NCBI GenBank assembly: GCA_016617855.1
Contig: JAECUM010001101.1
Location: 1 to 64,000 of the forward strand
DNA length: 64,000 nt
Reading direction: 5' to 3'
Source of the DNA: Megalonaias nervosa
Lineage: Eukaryota > Mollusca > Bivalvia > Unionida > Unionidae
Part shown: positions 51,000-64,000 of the stretch, piece by piece
How positions within the stretch are numbered: the stretch's first letter is position 1
Layout of the letters: the number at the start of each line of letters is the position of its first letter
Position numbers and translations under genes: made by a program
Notes under the pieces: model-generated
Databases searched by the model: none
Told to the model about the DNA's origin: nothing
What the model saw: the letters and a program-made list of their open reading frames with translations, nothing else

Positions 51000-51262
51000 A
51001 TTTTAAACAGAAATTGTATTTTGATTTGGATTCAGCCCACATTAAAATACAGAAATTGTACTTTGTTTTTTAATTCAGCCCAAATTAAAATACTAAAGCT
51101 GTAGATATTTTGGATTCAGTCCACATCCAAATACAGAAACTGTACTTGATTCTGAATTCAGCCTACATCAAAATACAGAAACTGTACTTGGGTTTGGATT
51201 CAGCCCACCTCAAAATACAGAAACTGTACTTTGGTTTGGATTCAGCCCACATCAAAATATAA
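51000..51262. repeat. Minisatellite, about 45-bp unit
   Basis: Six units with attcagcccacatcaaaatacagaaactgtactt. Confidence 0.85.
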
Positions 51263-52129
51263 TATTCATAACAGATGTTTCCACAAAGCCTCCCAACATG
51301 TCAAGAGGAATGATATAAAATGGAATGTTGCAGCCGAATCTTTTCATACCCTAACATAATGGGCCTGACCTTCACAGACTGGTAATTAATTATCAATTGA
51401 ATGTGCTATTTCCATAAAAATAAATGCTCCACAATAATTTATTTGCACACAAATAATGGAAAGCGATTTAGTCTAATAAAAAATAAGCACAATGATAAAT
51501 TTCAGCAAAAAAACTGATAATGGGACCTCTTTTTGAAAATTTCTTTTACTGAAATGCATGAGGTTCAAAATAAAAATAAGTAGCTCTTTGAAAACTATTA
51601 CAAAATGGGTTTCTGATTCAAGAACTTAAATGTATACATCTGAAGTGACTGTGAGCATAAGATCTTGAGAAGAGCATATTCAGCCTTTAATGTTACTGAC
51701 AAAGAGAAGAGCCTGTACTCATACCAAGACAAAACCCTGAGATGGTCTCATAAAGGACTTATTACATTTCAATTCTCTTTAGACCTAAGATTTCCAGATA
51801 AAAGTTGGATTTTTTAAAAGACTGACACAATAGGAAACTGACAACACATTTTTGATGTAGCAAAATATAAATGCAACAGCAAAATCAACACAGAAAAGAA
51901 CCATAAAAGAGTGACATCAATTAAGGCAAACCTCTTAAGTAGGACACCTGATGAACCACAAACATATGTACTATATGGACATGTACCCATTATTCACAGG
52001 TAAAATGATATGAACATGAAAAATTGAGTTGTACAAATTATCCTTAGTGTGGATCTGCCCTTATAAACAATCGTCACTTATACAAAACATTCTTTATATC
52101 ATGGTGTCCCTTATACAGAACACATAAAG

Positions 52130-52350
52130 ACATATACAAGTAAATAGCCATTTAATATACATTAACAAACATACATGAAAATAGCCTTTTAATTAATATA
52201 CATAAAAATACATGTACTGTAAAAAGCCATTTAGTTAATAAACACACATACATGTACTGTAAATAGCCACTGAACTAACATACATAAACACACATACATG
52301 TACTACAAATAGCCACTGAATTAATATACATAAACATATATACACATAAA
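52130..52350. repeat. Minisatellite, about 50-bp unit
   Basis: tacatgtactgtaaatagcca with acatacataaacaca repeated four to five times. Confidence 0.8.
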
Positions 52351-52614
52351 TAATGTCTGCTACTAGGCCAGAGTTCAGCCTGTAAAACAAATGAGCTTTG
52401 ATGTCCAGAGTGGGAAGGCAGAGGGATGAGTTGGCTGTAAAGATTCTATTATGTTTTAGACTAATGAGGCAGCAATTGCAATTAATGTAACTTGTAAAGG
52501 ACTAGAAAAAACAATGTAACAGTATAATCTTATAAACTGTCCCTACAACAGTCACACACACACAAACACACAGACACATGTAAAATCTTTCATAACCAAT
52601 AAGCACCCAATCTA

Positions 52615-53100
52615 ACAACAGAAAGAAGAATCCACTCTGTACCCATGAAATCAGCACTACCAATCTGACAACATAAAGATGTAATCTGTACCCACAGAAT
52701 TGGCACTCCAAATCTGACAACATAAAGATCCAATCTGTACCCATGGAATCGGCACTCCCAATGTGACAACATAAAGATGTAATCTGTACCCATGGAATTT
52801 GCATTCCTGATCTGACGACATGAAGATCCAATCTGTACCCATGGAATCAGTACTCCCAATGTGACAACAAAAAGATGTAATCTGTACCCATGGAATTTGC
52901 ATTCCCAATCTGACAACATAAAGATCCAATCTGTACCCATGGAATCAGCACTCCTGATCTGACAACATAAAGATCCAATCTGTACCCATGGAATCAGCAC
53001 TCCTGATCTGACAACATAAAGATCCAATCTGTACATGGAAATCTGCACTCCCAAAATGACAAAATAAAGACATAATCTGTACCCACAGAATTGGTGCACT
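52615..53100. repeat. Minisatellite, about 50-bp unit
   Basis: About ten units of aatctgtacccatggaatcrg with ctgacaacataaagat. Open in all minus-strand frames, which makes a false 197-codon protein. Confidence 0.92.
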
Positions 53101-53420
53101 AAAGGCAGCTCTAGTTCAGAATGGGCATACTGAAGATAGTCCTGAATGGGCACACCAAAGGTAGTCCTGAATGGGCACACCAAAGGCAGCTATAGTCCAG
53201 TTTGGGTACATCACAGGCAGTTATGGTTTAAAATGCAAACACAGAAGGCAGTTATAGTTTAGAACGGGCATACAAAAGGTTAGTTCAGAATGGGCACACC
53301 AAAGGTAGTTTTAGTTCAAAATGGGTACATAATTTGCAGTTTTAGTTTAGAATGGGTACACCAAAGACAGAGTTGAGAACAAACACACTGAAGGCACTTA
53401 TCGTTCAGAATGGGCATAAT
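53101..53420. repeat. Degenerate repeat (gaatgggcacaccaaaggc unit)
   Basis: Units of about 40-48 bases with ttcagaatgggcacaccaaa. Confidence 0.7.
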
Positions 53421-54404
53421 GAAAGTGGTCACAGTTCAGACTGGACTTTTCTCACTCTGTTCTTAAAAGTCAATGAAATATTGACTATTACAGAACAACC
53501 TCACTTAAAAAGACTACTGAAATGACAGAAAACCTGTGATGCGCAAGCCCACTTGCCTTGGCAGATCTGGATTTGCAGGGATGCATAAATGGTAGTCTTT
53601 CAAGGCAGGTTCTAGTGTATTAAACAACTATCTAAGATGTTCTTGACTGTAAAACCAAATGTACTGTACAATAAATCATCAAATAACACAATCGTGATAT
53701 AGTTCATTTGCTTGAAATGTTTTATGGTATTATAAGTATCATGCTGCTGAAATTGCCAAAGAAAATATTAGAAAAAGCTTTTGTACTAAACATGATAAGG
53801 TAGAATAAAAAAGAATATACCTTCTTTTCAATGAATGTGCCACTGTATAAATGAGTAAACCTATCTATTTCCATTCAAACTGGTAAATATGAAGTTTATT
53901 GGTTCGTAACACTTCACATTTATGTTTACAAAGGTCTCGAATTGTAAATACTCAACAATGGCTGAACAAAATTGATATTAACTTTAGTAATTTATTATGT
54001 TGGTTTTATGTTTTGTTCATCAATTCTTCCACTGATCCTTTGTCACTATCATACTATGCCCCATCAATATTCTGTCTGTTGATCCCCAACAAGGTATCAA
54101 AATAGACATTCCACATGCAACTATTGTCAATATTGAGTTATGGCCATAGTAACACTAACAATTAGGTTTGCCTAAGGTTTGAGAAGATTAAACCCAGTAA
54201 CAGCTGTCAAACGGAGTTTCTACAAAATTTTTAAAATTCTGATTAATAAAGAGCAGAGAATGTCATTATCTATACATAAAACCTAGATATAATAAAGCCC
54301 AATGGTCCCTTACAAAAATGTATCTTTATATAAACTTTTTCTATACCCCCAGGAATTACATATTACACCAGCTGGAACCCTGTCATATGTTTGTAATATC
54401 ACAT

Positions 54405-54439
<35 letters not shown>

Positions 54440-56896
54440 ACACTTTCTATTAGGAAACTTTCCATTTCCCAGCAATCAAAGGATAAAAGTCCACACAGAC
54501 TCAATGCAGAACCTTTGGCCACGTGAACAGTATGTAATTTTGACCATGATGCCAAGTATTGATGGTAGAGTTAGATACAGCAGAAAAAAATGTTTCTACA
54601 CCCACTGTTGTCTTATTTTCTTTCTCCCATGCATTATAAAGCTGTAAGATCAACAACATGACTTTAAGAAAAAAACAACAGAACATACCTTAATTTTTGC
54701 AATAAAAGATTCCAGTAGTGTCCAAAACTGCATCAATAATCTAAATTTTGTTGCTAACCGCATTTTTAAAAAAACAACAACCGATAATGCAGGATACAGT
54801 AGCTAAAATATGTAATTAAAACAACAAAAACTAAATAAAACTGATTCACTTTAGTCAATTCAATGGCAACCTTTTGATTGTGCAATAGAAGGTTCATCTG
54901 AATATGACTACAAAAGTTAAAATAATTTCCAATCCATATTATACTTACTGATACAATGAAAGGATCTGATTTTAATCCGACTGGGTAGATAACAGCTCCA
55001 TTAATGAAATATATGATAGATATATCAAACAGAATGTGACAAGATGGATAGATATATGAATAAATTATATGCTCACCTTGATAGATGTAATCAATTTGGA
55101 GCATTTTTTAAAAATATGGAGCATTTTTTAAAAAAAATTCAAATTACAATAACCATGAATACAGATGCCTTTCTTCCCTCAATTTTATCTATGAACATCA
55201 ATTGTTTCATTCTCTGCTCATTTTGCAAATATGTATGGCTTGATAAAAAGTGTCCATTTATACATGGAACATTCAAAATAACCATCTGCCTCTAATCCTG
55301 TAACCATTGATTTTTTTCTGCTTGACACGTCAATTTTTCTGGCTAGTTAGTTTGTTCAAGATCATATCTGTCTCACCAGTGTAAGCAAGGTGATATGCAG
55401 ACATCACTTTTTCAGTGGCAGTGACAGTGTCATCATCAGTGTTGTCAATAATGTTAATATTTTGAGTTAAGGTTTACTTGATTAAACTTACTGCAAAATC
55501 ATCTGCAAGATCGTTAACACAGATCTATTAGTATTATGCAATTTCAATTAACTAATATGTCAGATCTGTGATGTATATGATATTGGATAAAAATAAACAT
55601 CGGAGTTTTGACTTTAAGTTGAACATGACTTAGATGTTCAGCAATGATTAACTAAAATTTTAAAACTACAAATGCCACAATAAATGCTAAATTCTTTTAA
55701 TAAAATCATTTATTTTTTGACACGTATCAGTAAATCTATCTGACTGACAGATGAGATAGTCAATGTTGAGACAGACCAGTAACTTCTGTAAGCAGCTGGC
55801 TTACTTGGAAAGTCAATTTTTAAACATTATTTAAAAGATGTTCCATTACACCTGTAGATGCTGATTTTTGCTGATATGATTTGACTCTGTACCGGAAAAA
55901 GATGAGGCTGTTGGTATTCATGCACAGACATATTGTAAAACATGTTTTAAGTTTTGAAGGTTAACTGTCTTAACACCAAAGTCTGTACAAAGCTAACTTA
56001 TTCTTTTCATAAAGCTGTAGCACCATATCCCTGCAGACTTTGATCAGTGATTGTCGGCAACAACACAGCACCAGAATGAGTTGGCTTTATCTTTTTGATG
56101 GATTGCAAGGTTTGATATTATCTTCAAGATAAAACAATACAAATTAGAGTACTCCCCATAGATGTTAATCCAAGCAGCCACTTTCTGCTTCATTCTGTTT
56201 GTGTTGAAAGAATCTGTAATCATAGCACAGAGATCAACCAGTTCATTTAAAACAAAAAATGCTAATGATAAATCTACACAAATTCCCAGTACAAGTGCTG
56301 CAGAAGAAGATGAACGTAACATTCCAATTTCAAAGGATTACTTGTTAAAGGCATTTTCGTCTTCAATGGCACACATTTCAAATTCAAACACAGAGAAATC
56401 ATGAACTACTGCAAAGAAATTAATAAGGAATTTCCATTTCAACAGGCAATTACATATTTCAATTTGATGTATCAGCGTCGACACTAAATCAGGTGCACTG
56501 GGACTTGAAAACTATCACAGATATTCTCCGAGTTGTGAAACGAACACCTGAGTATCAAGATATTTCTTTGTTATGGAGTTTTATTTTTTGGGCGCACCAA
56601 TGGTGCTTTTATTTACTCTTGTTCAAAATAAATTAGTAACCATGTGTTTGTTGCTGGGGAACCAGCTTGGTTTAGATTTTGCAGGTTTCTATTTATAGAT
56701 GACTATAAGTCAAGCGATCTAGCCATACTGATATTGAAAGGTTTCATTCACACCAAGCCATTAAAACAAGACATCTTATGCATTGCACAGAAACACTATT
56801 TACTTTCTAAGTGAACTCTGAACCAAAATTGTTAATTGTGTGTGGATTAAGTTGGTTACTGACAGTGACGATACTGGAATGGAGAATTGCTTATTA
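53421..56896. other. Non-coding host DNA
   Basis: (CA)n at 54403-54430. No gene seen. Confidence 0.55.
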
Positions 56897-57053
56897 TATC
56901 CTATCTTTAACTCGGTAAATTTTCAGGTCAGGTCATTAAATGTAGCTAAAAGTACCTAATTCGTTTTAAATACTTCGTGTGAAACAAATTAGGTACTTTT
57001 AGCTACATATAATGATGCTGACCTGAAAATTTTATAGAGTTAAAGATAAGATA
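56897..57053. mobile_element. Hairpin MITE, about 157 bp
   Basis: Two arms of about 70 bases are reverse complements with few mismatches (gtagctaaaagtacctaatt at about 56946; the complement at about 56990-57005) around a short centre. Outer ends TATCCTATCTTTAACTC / GAGTTAAAGATAAGATA. Confidence 0.78.
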
Positions 57054-60000
57054 AAATTCACGATGCTGTGTGGAACAAACTATAGTGTCGTGTTGTTGAC
57101 TTGTAACGCTGTCAATTACAAACACAGTTCCTTTAAAGGTCAGAAACTCATTCATTTTCTACTCTAAAGTACTGTTAACAACATAATTTTCTTAACTCCA
57201 TGCAAGTGATAAACCATGCATTGATGAGATTCGTTGATTAGCACTTGTACTGGAAAAATTTGCTCATGATGACTTTTGCTGTCCTTGCTGGTACAAGGTA
57301 TCAACAGCCACACAATCCTTGTGAAAATACTGATTTAGAGCACCATGTACATGCTAAAATACTTATCAGCAGTTTTGTATAGTGACTAGAACTTGTCAAA
57401 TTTGACAATGACACACATACAGATACCACTATTATCACACATACACACAAACACATATAATAAAACACCTACTACATGCTGAAAAAGTTCGACTTATCAG
57501 CAATTTTTTATAACAAATGATTAGATCTTGTCAAATTTGACCAAGGAACACATTTAGATACCAGTATTATGACATATACACACACATAATAAACAAATTG
57601 CAATATAAATGCAACATGTGCCTTGATCACCTGTTTACCATATTTATTCCAATCAAAATACAGATCTAACAGTCATCTATCTACCCCCTCCCATCATTTT
57701 GAGGATTAGATTCTGACATTTGTAAAACGTATATTATATACGTTATACCTACTACTTGTTATAATCTTGAAAACTTGATATGCAATAGAGAACTAAATCA
57801 ACATTAATAATTATATTGCACTTGGAGAATGTGGCAAACTACTGTTGTGCATTACATACTGCAAAAGATGTGCTAAATATTGGTGTAAACTGTTACATCT
57901 GGACAGGAACAGAAACCCCGCAGAATGCTACAAAATGCATAAATCATTAGATGCTAATGGTTGTGCTAGATGAGCATCAGTTAATACGTTTATTTATCTT
58001 TGTATGGGTACTGCAAGATTTTGGAAATGCTTGTGTATTTGTAACTGCATTCTCTTAAAGAGTGAAGAATTGTAGTAGTCAAAACTAATGATAACATCAC
58101 ACAGTTGTTAAAATGAAGGTATTTTGAAAATTATAAAACATTGCTAAATGTTGAGAAATATCATTCAATAGGTTTGCCAATTTATCTCATAAAGCTCTTT
58201 CGAGATGAAGATGTAGCCATAAACTTTTTATAGTGATTGGTAGACACGATCGTGTTACTACTTCATATCATTTGTGTATTTTTATATCACAGCATTTTGG
58301 GATTTGTAGAAGATGAATACCATGCATTTTTTCATTATCAAGATATTTGGACAAACATTAGTATAATAGCCCATCTCCAGAATCGTTTTATTGCTTTATG
58401 TCAACACAAAATCCTTTTGTTATTCACAGAATTGCACCATTTCATACCATTTGCTGTGCTGACAAACTACATATAATGTATAATATTAACACAATATGTA
58501 TACTGTATGTGTGCTTCAGGTGATTTTGTTAGCCTATCTTGTGCTGAAAAATGGCATTAGACCCTACAACAACAACAACAACAAGGTGATTTTGTCTCTA
58601 TATATATTATTGTATTATGGGTCCATGGCCTAGATTACCAATTCAAAATCTTAGATCTGGTAAACTAAACGCATTAAAGTTTACGGACTAAACACGCTAA
58701 GATTTATGGACTAAAGACATTAAAGTTTATGGACTAATTACTTATTGTCATAAGCAAACAGTAAATCATCAGGAACAAATAAAACAACAAGTACCTATGA
58801 GCCAAATTTTCAAAAGTCCCACTTGACCAACTGAAAACAATTTCCTAGATTTCAAGGCAACTCAATTTTTGTTCTGTTCTTTCATTCTGTTTAACTGCTC
58901 AGTGTTGAAACAATCTGATATTCCTGAGAACTCTAATATACCAAATTTGATAACAAAAATATTTTCTTACATGTATGGATCCACAAGATATCTGTAGGTA
59001 CCTTGCTAAATCCTTTGTCAACATTTGACCTTGAACCTGATATAAATCAATGAAATCGTCTCATACAATGTCAGATCTATTCGCATGATATGTTGTTTAA
59101 TCACAGTACTGGGGAGGGGAGGGGGGCGCAAAAATGAAGTTACTGAAGTGGCATCATTTATTAATCAGATATATCTGTAAACTGGAATTGATACAAACTT
59201 GTTCATACTTGTTATGTGTTTTCATGCTCACTAACCAATACACACACATTTGATTTTAAAATAAATATCAAATTGCTGAGAATCACTCAAATGCAACTAA
59301 ATACAAAGTCTTGTTAAAAATTCACTTGTACAAGTCACTGTACACATAAACTCAGTGAAGTACAAAATTGTAAGCAATGACCTTTGAATTGATCCCATGG
59401 TCAGTTTTCAAAACTGCTTCACATATGTGCCAATATGTTGGTGGTCAGATCTGAAAATTTTCATTTCAAAGTAACAAAATATTGCAAAAAGTGTTTCAGT
59501 GAAAACCGTGTCACTACCACCATTCATGCATAAGGAGTAATGATAACCAAATTTCAAGATGGCGGCCACTGTTGTTAAGTCCGATATGCCATGCACCAGT
59601 GTCATTGAGAACCAGCTGCATCATGCCAAAGTGTTTAGTGAAAGCCCCATGTCAATACAACCATCCACTCCGAGTGAACACCAGTTTTTAGAAGCAAAAA
59701 CGTGTAACAAATATTTCAGTTAAAATTAAAAATGTTTAGCAAGTCAGATTTTCTTCAAACTTCAACAACAGAAAGACAAATTAGGGTACTTCAGTTTCTA
59801 AAACAGTGTAGGTGTAGACTGAACCTCAAGCAGATGACACAAGTCAGAAACTGAAATTCTGCAAAACATGTGGAACATAACCTTAACACCCTTTCTTCAA
59901 GAGGAATAACCAGAGGTGAAACCCACGTCTATCTGACCATCTGTTAAGAAGTAGCTATAAAAAGATTTTCAAGATAGCTACCCATTGGCCATATTAGAAG

Positions 60001-60147
60001 TCTGATCAGCAGTACATTAGCCAAACCATGCCAATCTGATAGTAGGATTCAAACCTGCATCCTTTTGAATACATGTTTAGCACATTAACCACTGATCCAC
60101 CCTGGCTCCTTTTTACTTCATTTTCAAGGTGGCCTTATTCTAGGTCT
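57054..60147. other. Non-coding host DNA
   Basis: A 25-base tandem repeat (taaagtttatggacta) at about 58656-58740. The last eight bases are the left target duplication of the MITE that follows. No gene seen. Confidence 0.55.
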
Positions 60148-60282
60148 CAGGCCCGACCCTAGGGCAAGGCGAACAAGGCAACCGCCTTGCGCCCGTGCTT
60201 CTCCACAATGCAATTCTTTTGCTTGGGGCCCCATGCTCATCGCTTGCTGCCTTGGGCACAGCACATCCTAGAGCTGGGCCTG
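60148..60282. mobile_element. hAT-type MITE with 8-bp target duplication
   Basis: Begins CAGGCCCGACCCTAGGG and ends CCTAGAGCTGGGCCTG, an imperfect 15-base inverted repeat with CAG...CTG ends. CTAGGTCT flanks it at 60140-60147 and 60283-60290, a perfect 8-bp duplication as expected for hAT. 135 bp, no transposase. Confidence 0.85.
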
Positions 60283-61121
60283 CTAGGTCTAATTATCACC
60301 ATCCTCATTTAGGGCCAATTACATATCACAGAAGTCATCTGGTGAAAACCTCAGGTCAATATAACCATCGATTCAGGAAGAGTAGTCCATTTTAATTTTG
60401 GACCAAACAGACAATATTCAGGAAAAGAAGCATTTGAAAGATTTTCAAGATGTCTGCTGTGGTGGCCATATTTGATCTCGGATTGGCACCATTTTAGTAT
60501 ATCACCAACTAGATATCATATGAAGTATTTAGGGAAAACCCCATGTCAGTATGACCATTTCTTTAGAAAAATTAGTGATAAAAATTTCAAGATGGTAGCA
60601 TAGCAGCCATATTGGATAACAGATTGGCACCACTGTATTTAGGACTAACTAGACATGATAAGATATCTTTTAGAAAACCCACAGGTCAATTCAAGATGCT
60701 GACAGTGGTGACCATACTTAATGTCCAAGTTACACCATTTTCATTTAGGACCAACTGGACTTTGGAAAAAGATTTGTATAAAGTTTCATGGCAATCATCC
60801 CAGGACCTTGGAAAAAGATTTGTATTAAGTTTCATGGCAATCATCCCAGGACCTGAGCAGAGCATGTGGCAATATCAAACTTATGCTACGGGACAGACAA
60901 CAATGGAAAACACACTATTGCAAAAGCTTTTCAGATCTGTAATCTGGTAGAGCTAACAATAAAGACCTACCTGCTAAATCTTCAACAAGTACAAATGACC
61001 TCTGAATTCGGGATCCAACCTCCAGCCCAGAGGATGAAGTCAATTACACAACAACAGAGTACAGCTATATAAACGAAGTTTACTATGTATGTGGGTATGG
61101 GTGTGTATATATATATGTATG

Positions 61122-61166
<45 letters not shown>

Positions 61167-61409
61167 CCGTATAGTCAAATCCTGGCTAAAGGTCACTATA
61201 TTCAACAATTCAACAATCAGATGCTTTTAACTGTCATATTCTTAAGTCTCTTACACCAAGAAAATGTAATCCTCTATCAAGCAGTCACAGTGTACCTCTC
61301 TTATGATGACATACTTTAGCTTCTTAAAAGTGACTGCTTAAAATAGATTTGACTAAATAATTCAATAAATGCCATCTTTAGTATCACATCTTTTCATAAT
61401 AACCATTCT
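60283..61409. other. Downstream region or 3' UTR of the sulfotransferase
   Basis: Contains a 47-base duplication (gatttgtataaagtttcatg at 60770-60855) and (TA)n at 61103-61163. The 3' UTR on the minus strand must lie here, but I could not fix its end. Confidence 0.4.
61103..61163. repeat. (TA)n microsatellite
   Basis: TA run with a few TG units at its left end. Confidence 0.95.
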
Positions 61410-61683
61410 TTAATCATCTTTACTACCATTTGCTTTTAATATCTCGCCTTCTCTTTGTTTCCAGTAGTCTAAATTTTGCTGTATGTGTAGCGTATTGTTT
61501 GCTACTCGAGGATCAGGTTTTCCATAGTCTGGTGGGTTGGCTTCTGGATCATAACCAAGAGTCTTCAGCATTGGTGCAATGGATGCCATATCTTTTACTA
61601 CATCCTCTGGAATCTTTCCAACCCACTTGCTTAGTGCCTCCAAATTGACTGGTTTAATAATTTGGTCTGTTGACTTTTCTGTT
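61410..61683 (-). CDS. TPST: Tyrosylprotein sulfotransferase, last coding exon
   Basis: The exon begins after the acceptor TTATTTTCCAG (acceptor AG at 61685-61684) and ends at the TAA near 61410. It encodes [20 protein letters not shown] and [19 protein letters not shown], the conserved C-terminal part of metazoan TPSTs; the last 20 residues ([17 protein letters not shown]) are variable. The codon split across the intron (two bases from the previous exon, one from here) restores the frame. Confidence 0.93.
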
Positions 61684-63357
61684 CTGGAAAATAATCACAA
61701 GATCTATCATGAATGCTGTTTCAAATATATAGCATTTATGATGCCAGCTGAATGATATGTCACAAGAAAGTGGCATTTGCTTCATGTTGCTCAAGAATTT
61801 TGTATTAAAAGAAACTTATGCAGGAAACTAGCTGAAGATGTATACTACAAAAATTTTGTGTGTAATAAACATGTGAGAGGACTTTTACATATTGTGCCCA
61901 CACCTACATCAACCATGGGTCATAGGACTTATCTTTTACATACTGTGCCCATACCTACATCAACCATGTGTCAGAGGACTTACCTTTTACATACTGTGCC
62001 CATACCTACATCAACCATGTGTCAGAGGACTTACCTTTTACATACTGTGCCCATACCTACATCAACCATGGATCAGACAACTTAGCTTTTACATACTGTG
62101 CCCATACCTACATCAACCATGGGTCAGAGGACTTACCTTTTACATACTGTGCCTGTACCTATATCAGCCATAGATCAGAGGATTTACCTATTACATACTG
62201 TGCCTGTACCTACATCAACCGTGGGTTGGAAGACTTACCTTTTAATACTGTTATCATACCTACATAACCCATGGGTTGGAGGATTTATCTTTACATACTG
62301 TGCCAATATCTACATTAACAATGGTTCAGAGAACTTATCTTTTAAATAATGTTTCTGTACCTACATTTCCCATTGGACACATCTTTTTTTTCCTTCTGTG
62401 CCTGTATCTCTATCAACCATGGTTCAGTGGAGTCCCCTTCTACATACCGTTTCTGTAGCTACATTTCCCATCTGTTGGGGATTTACCTTTTACTTACTGT
62501 GCCTGTACATACATGTACATTAAACAGGAGCTGGTGGACTTAACTTTTACATATTGTACCTGTACTTTCATTTCCCATGGGTCAGTTTGATCTAGCTCTG
62601 ATAGGTGCATGTTAGTACAGAGAAAAAGAGAGAGCATATCAGCACAGAAAAAAAAGAATGGAAGATAGTAGGTATTTTCTGTTAACAGCAATATTCACCT
62701 TTTCATTAAAGGAAATCACAAGTCAGACCTTAATCAGCAATACCTGAACATGCAACTGATACGGAAATTACAAGTTCGAGCTGGGAAAGCAAATTTTCAG
62801 TAACTCATAAAAACTAACATAGTCTTTGGTCAGATGCTGTTGTGGCTTTAACACCATTTTTTCAACACATTACAGGCTATACATGGTACATCTGGTGAAG
62901 GAAGTACCTGGGAAAACCCCAGGAAGAACCACTGACCCATTGGAAACTACTGGCAAGCTTTCGCGCATACCCACTTGAGACTCAAACCCATTTGGACAGA
63001 AGAGAGTTTAAAATGATCTGTAAAGGAAAGTGCCTTAGACCATTCAGGCACCTAGAGAAACCTTTGACCAGATGTCCTAATTATTCAACTTCCCATTCTG
63101 AAGGAACCTTTTTACGTGCTAAACACGGTTCAGATAAACAAATTTTCCTGCCTATCTAGGCAAAGTTTAGTTAGAAGCACAAAAAAATACTGTTCAAGCA
63201 AAACTATGCAATGTGTGGTGCTGTTTGTAATCTATCACCTGATTTCACACGTGAGACAAAGAAAAGTACATATATATGAGCAATTTTTAAGAAGTTCATA
63301 CATAGGTCAGTAGTTAATTATATCAAATAAAAAAATACATTTATGACTTAAACCTAC
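61684..63357 (-). other. TPST intron with minisatellite
   Basis: GTAGGT donor at 63357 and TTTTCCAG acceptor at 61684. Inside, about eleven units of a 58-bp repeat (tacatcaaccatgggtcaga with ttacatactgtgcc) run from about 61890 to 62560; they are open in several plus-strand frames, which makes false ORFs. Confidence 0.88.
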
Positions 63358-64000
63358 TTTGATACAGCAATGCCTCCAGGTTTTTCTATGAAGTCTTCAT
63401 GATGAAGAACTGAACTGTTCCATGGAATGTCCAGAAATGTCAGGATTCTCCGTAGCCACAATTCTGGCTGAAGAACAAGCTGTTCATAATAGACAGGCAT
63501 ACAATTGTCTGGCCCAACATGTAAACACTGGGAAAACATTATCTCCATTGCTGAATTCCACTTTGTCATACAGTTCCGAAAACTCTTCAAGTCAAATCCC
63601 GTAATTGTCACTTGCCGTGAAATGATAGAATTTACTGTTGCTCGTCCATCTCTAATCATTAATAAGAACTTTGCATTTGGAAAAAGCTGATTCAAGTAAA
63701 CGCTGGATTTCAATGTAAATGGATCTTTATTACACAAATGTGGTGCAGCTTCACCGTGTTTTGCAACAATCTCAAGTATGAAAGAAGCCATTGCTGAATC
63801 CAGAACATCACCTGTGATTCCAGCTTCACTAAGTCTTTTTTTTTCAAGCTGCGATTTTTCCCAGTTTGCACGCATTCCCAAAAGTCTTGGAATTACACGC
63901 GTTTCCTCACCACATCTTATATCAGGATGAGCATCCAACATTGCACGCATTAATGTGGTACCACTCCGTGGCATACCACCAATGAAAATTATTGGCATAT
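63358..64000 (-). CDS. TPST: Tyrosylprotein sulfotransferase, catalytic exon (partial at window edge)
   Basis: TPST is a Golgi type II membrane enzyme that transfers sulfate from PAPS to tyrosines of secreted and membrane proteins. The exon encodes the 5'-phosphosulfate loop ([20 protein letters not shown]), the catalytic Glu region [11 protein letters not shown], the 3'-phosphate region [14 protein letters not shown], and [10 protein letters not shown] and LDIPW near the end. No stop or frameshift in 214 codons: intact. The signal anchor and stem would be encoded to the right, outside the window. Donor GTAGGT. Confidence 0.95.

Noticed and set aside
52590..53183. 197-codon minus-strand ORF with repeated WxFMLSxxExxxxGYRL
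   Set aside because: It is the translation of a 50-bp minisatellite that happens to be open; other frames of the same repeat are open too.
61777..62543. Series of plus-strand ORFs with repeated HTYINH or PTSTM units
   Set aside because: They lie in the 58-bp repeat inside the TPST intron, on the strand opposite to the gene.

Overview
The window is animal nuclear DNA, most likely from a marine lophotrochozoan, probably a mollusc (inference). The grounds are (TA)n, (GA)n and (CA)n microsatellites, many short minisatellites, a tRNA-derived SINE with a mollusc-like body, and, at the right edge, the last two coding exons of a spliced tyrosylprotein sulfotransferase on the minus strand. I see no bacterial signals.

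Positions 2843-28761 hold a complete 25.9-kb Polinton/Maverick, a self-synthesising virus-like transposon. It starts 5'-AGTAGTG, ends CACTACT-3', has long terminal inverted repeats and is flanked by a perfect 6-bp target duplication TTTGTG. The core (11.36-26.30 kb, nearly all minus strand) encodes an adenain-like protease, major and minor capsid proteins, a GLG-motif virion protein, a membrane protein, an rve integrase with a chromodomain-like tail, a packaging ATPase and a protein-primed DNA polymerase B. Almost every core gene carries in-frame stops or frameshifts, so this copy is dead as a unit. Between ATPase and polymerase lies an accessory block with two BIR (IAP-type) genes and several proteins with an F-box-like LPxELxxxIYxE motif.

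The left arm (3.1-11.2 kb) is unusual. It holds a small family of coiled-coil genes, each with a shared TATA plus TCAGTC-type promoter module and, in several cases, a histone-mRNA-like 3' stem-loop followed by a purine-rich downstream element. Between the genes lie repeated structured elements whose stems change in a compensatory way around conserved loops. Two further histone-type stem-loops end the divergent genes of the right arm.

Positions 30.76-44.29 kb hold a second, unrelated and heavily decayed Polinton-like element without visible termini or polymerase. It has a packaging ATPase, a phospholipase A2-like gene, an integrase fragment broken by an inversion, an HNH endonuclease remnant, fibre-like, membrane, minor and major capsid, protease and GLG-motif genes. 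A block of protease tail, fibre, membrane and minor-capsid genes has been duplicated in tandem.

The rest (44.7-61.4 kb) is non-coding host DNA: minisatellite arrays, a solo LTR with 5-bp target duplication, a SINE, a hAT-type MITE with 8-bp target duplication and a hairpin MITE. The sulfotransferase occupies 61.41 kb to the end.
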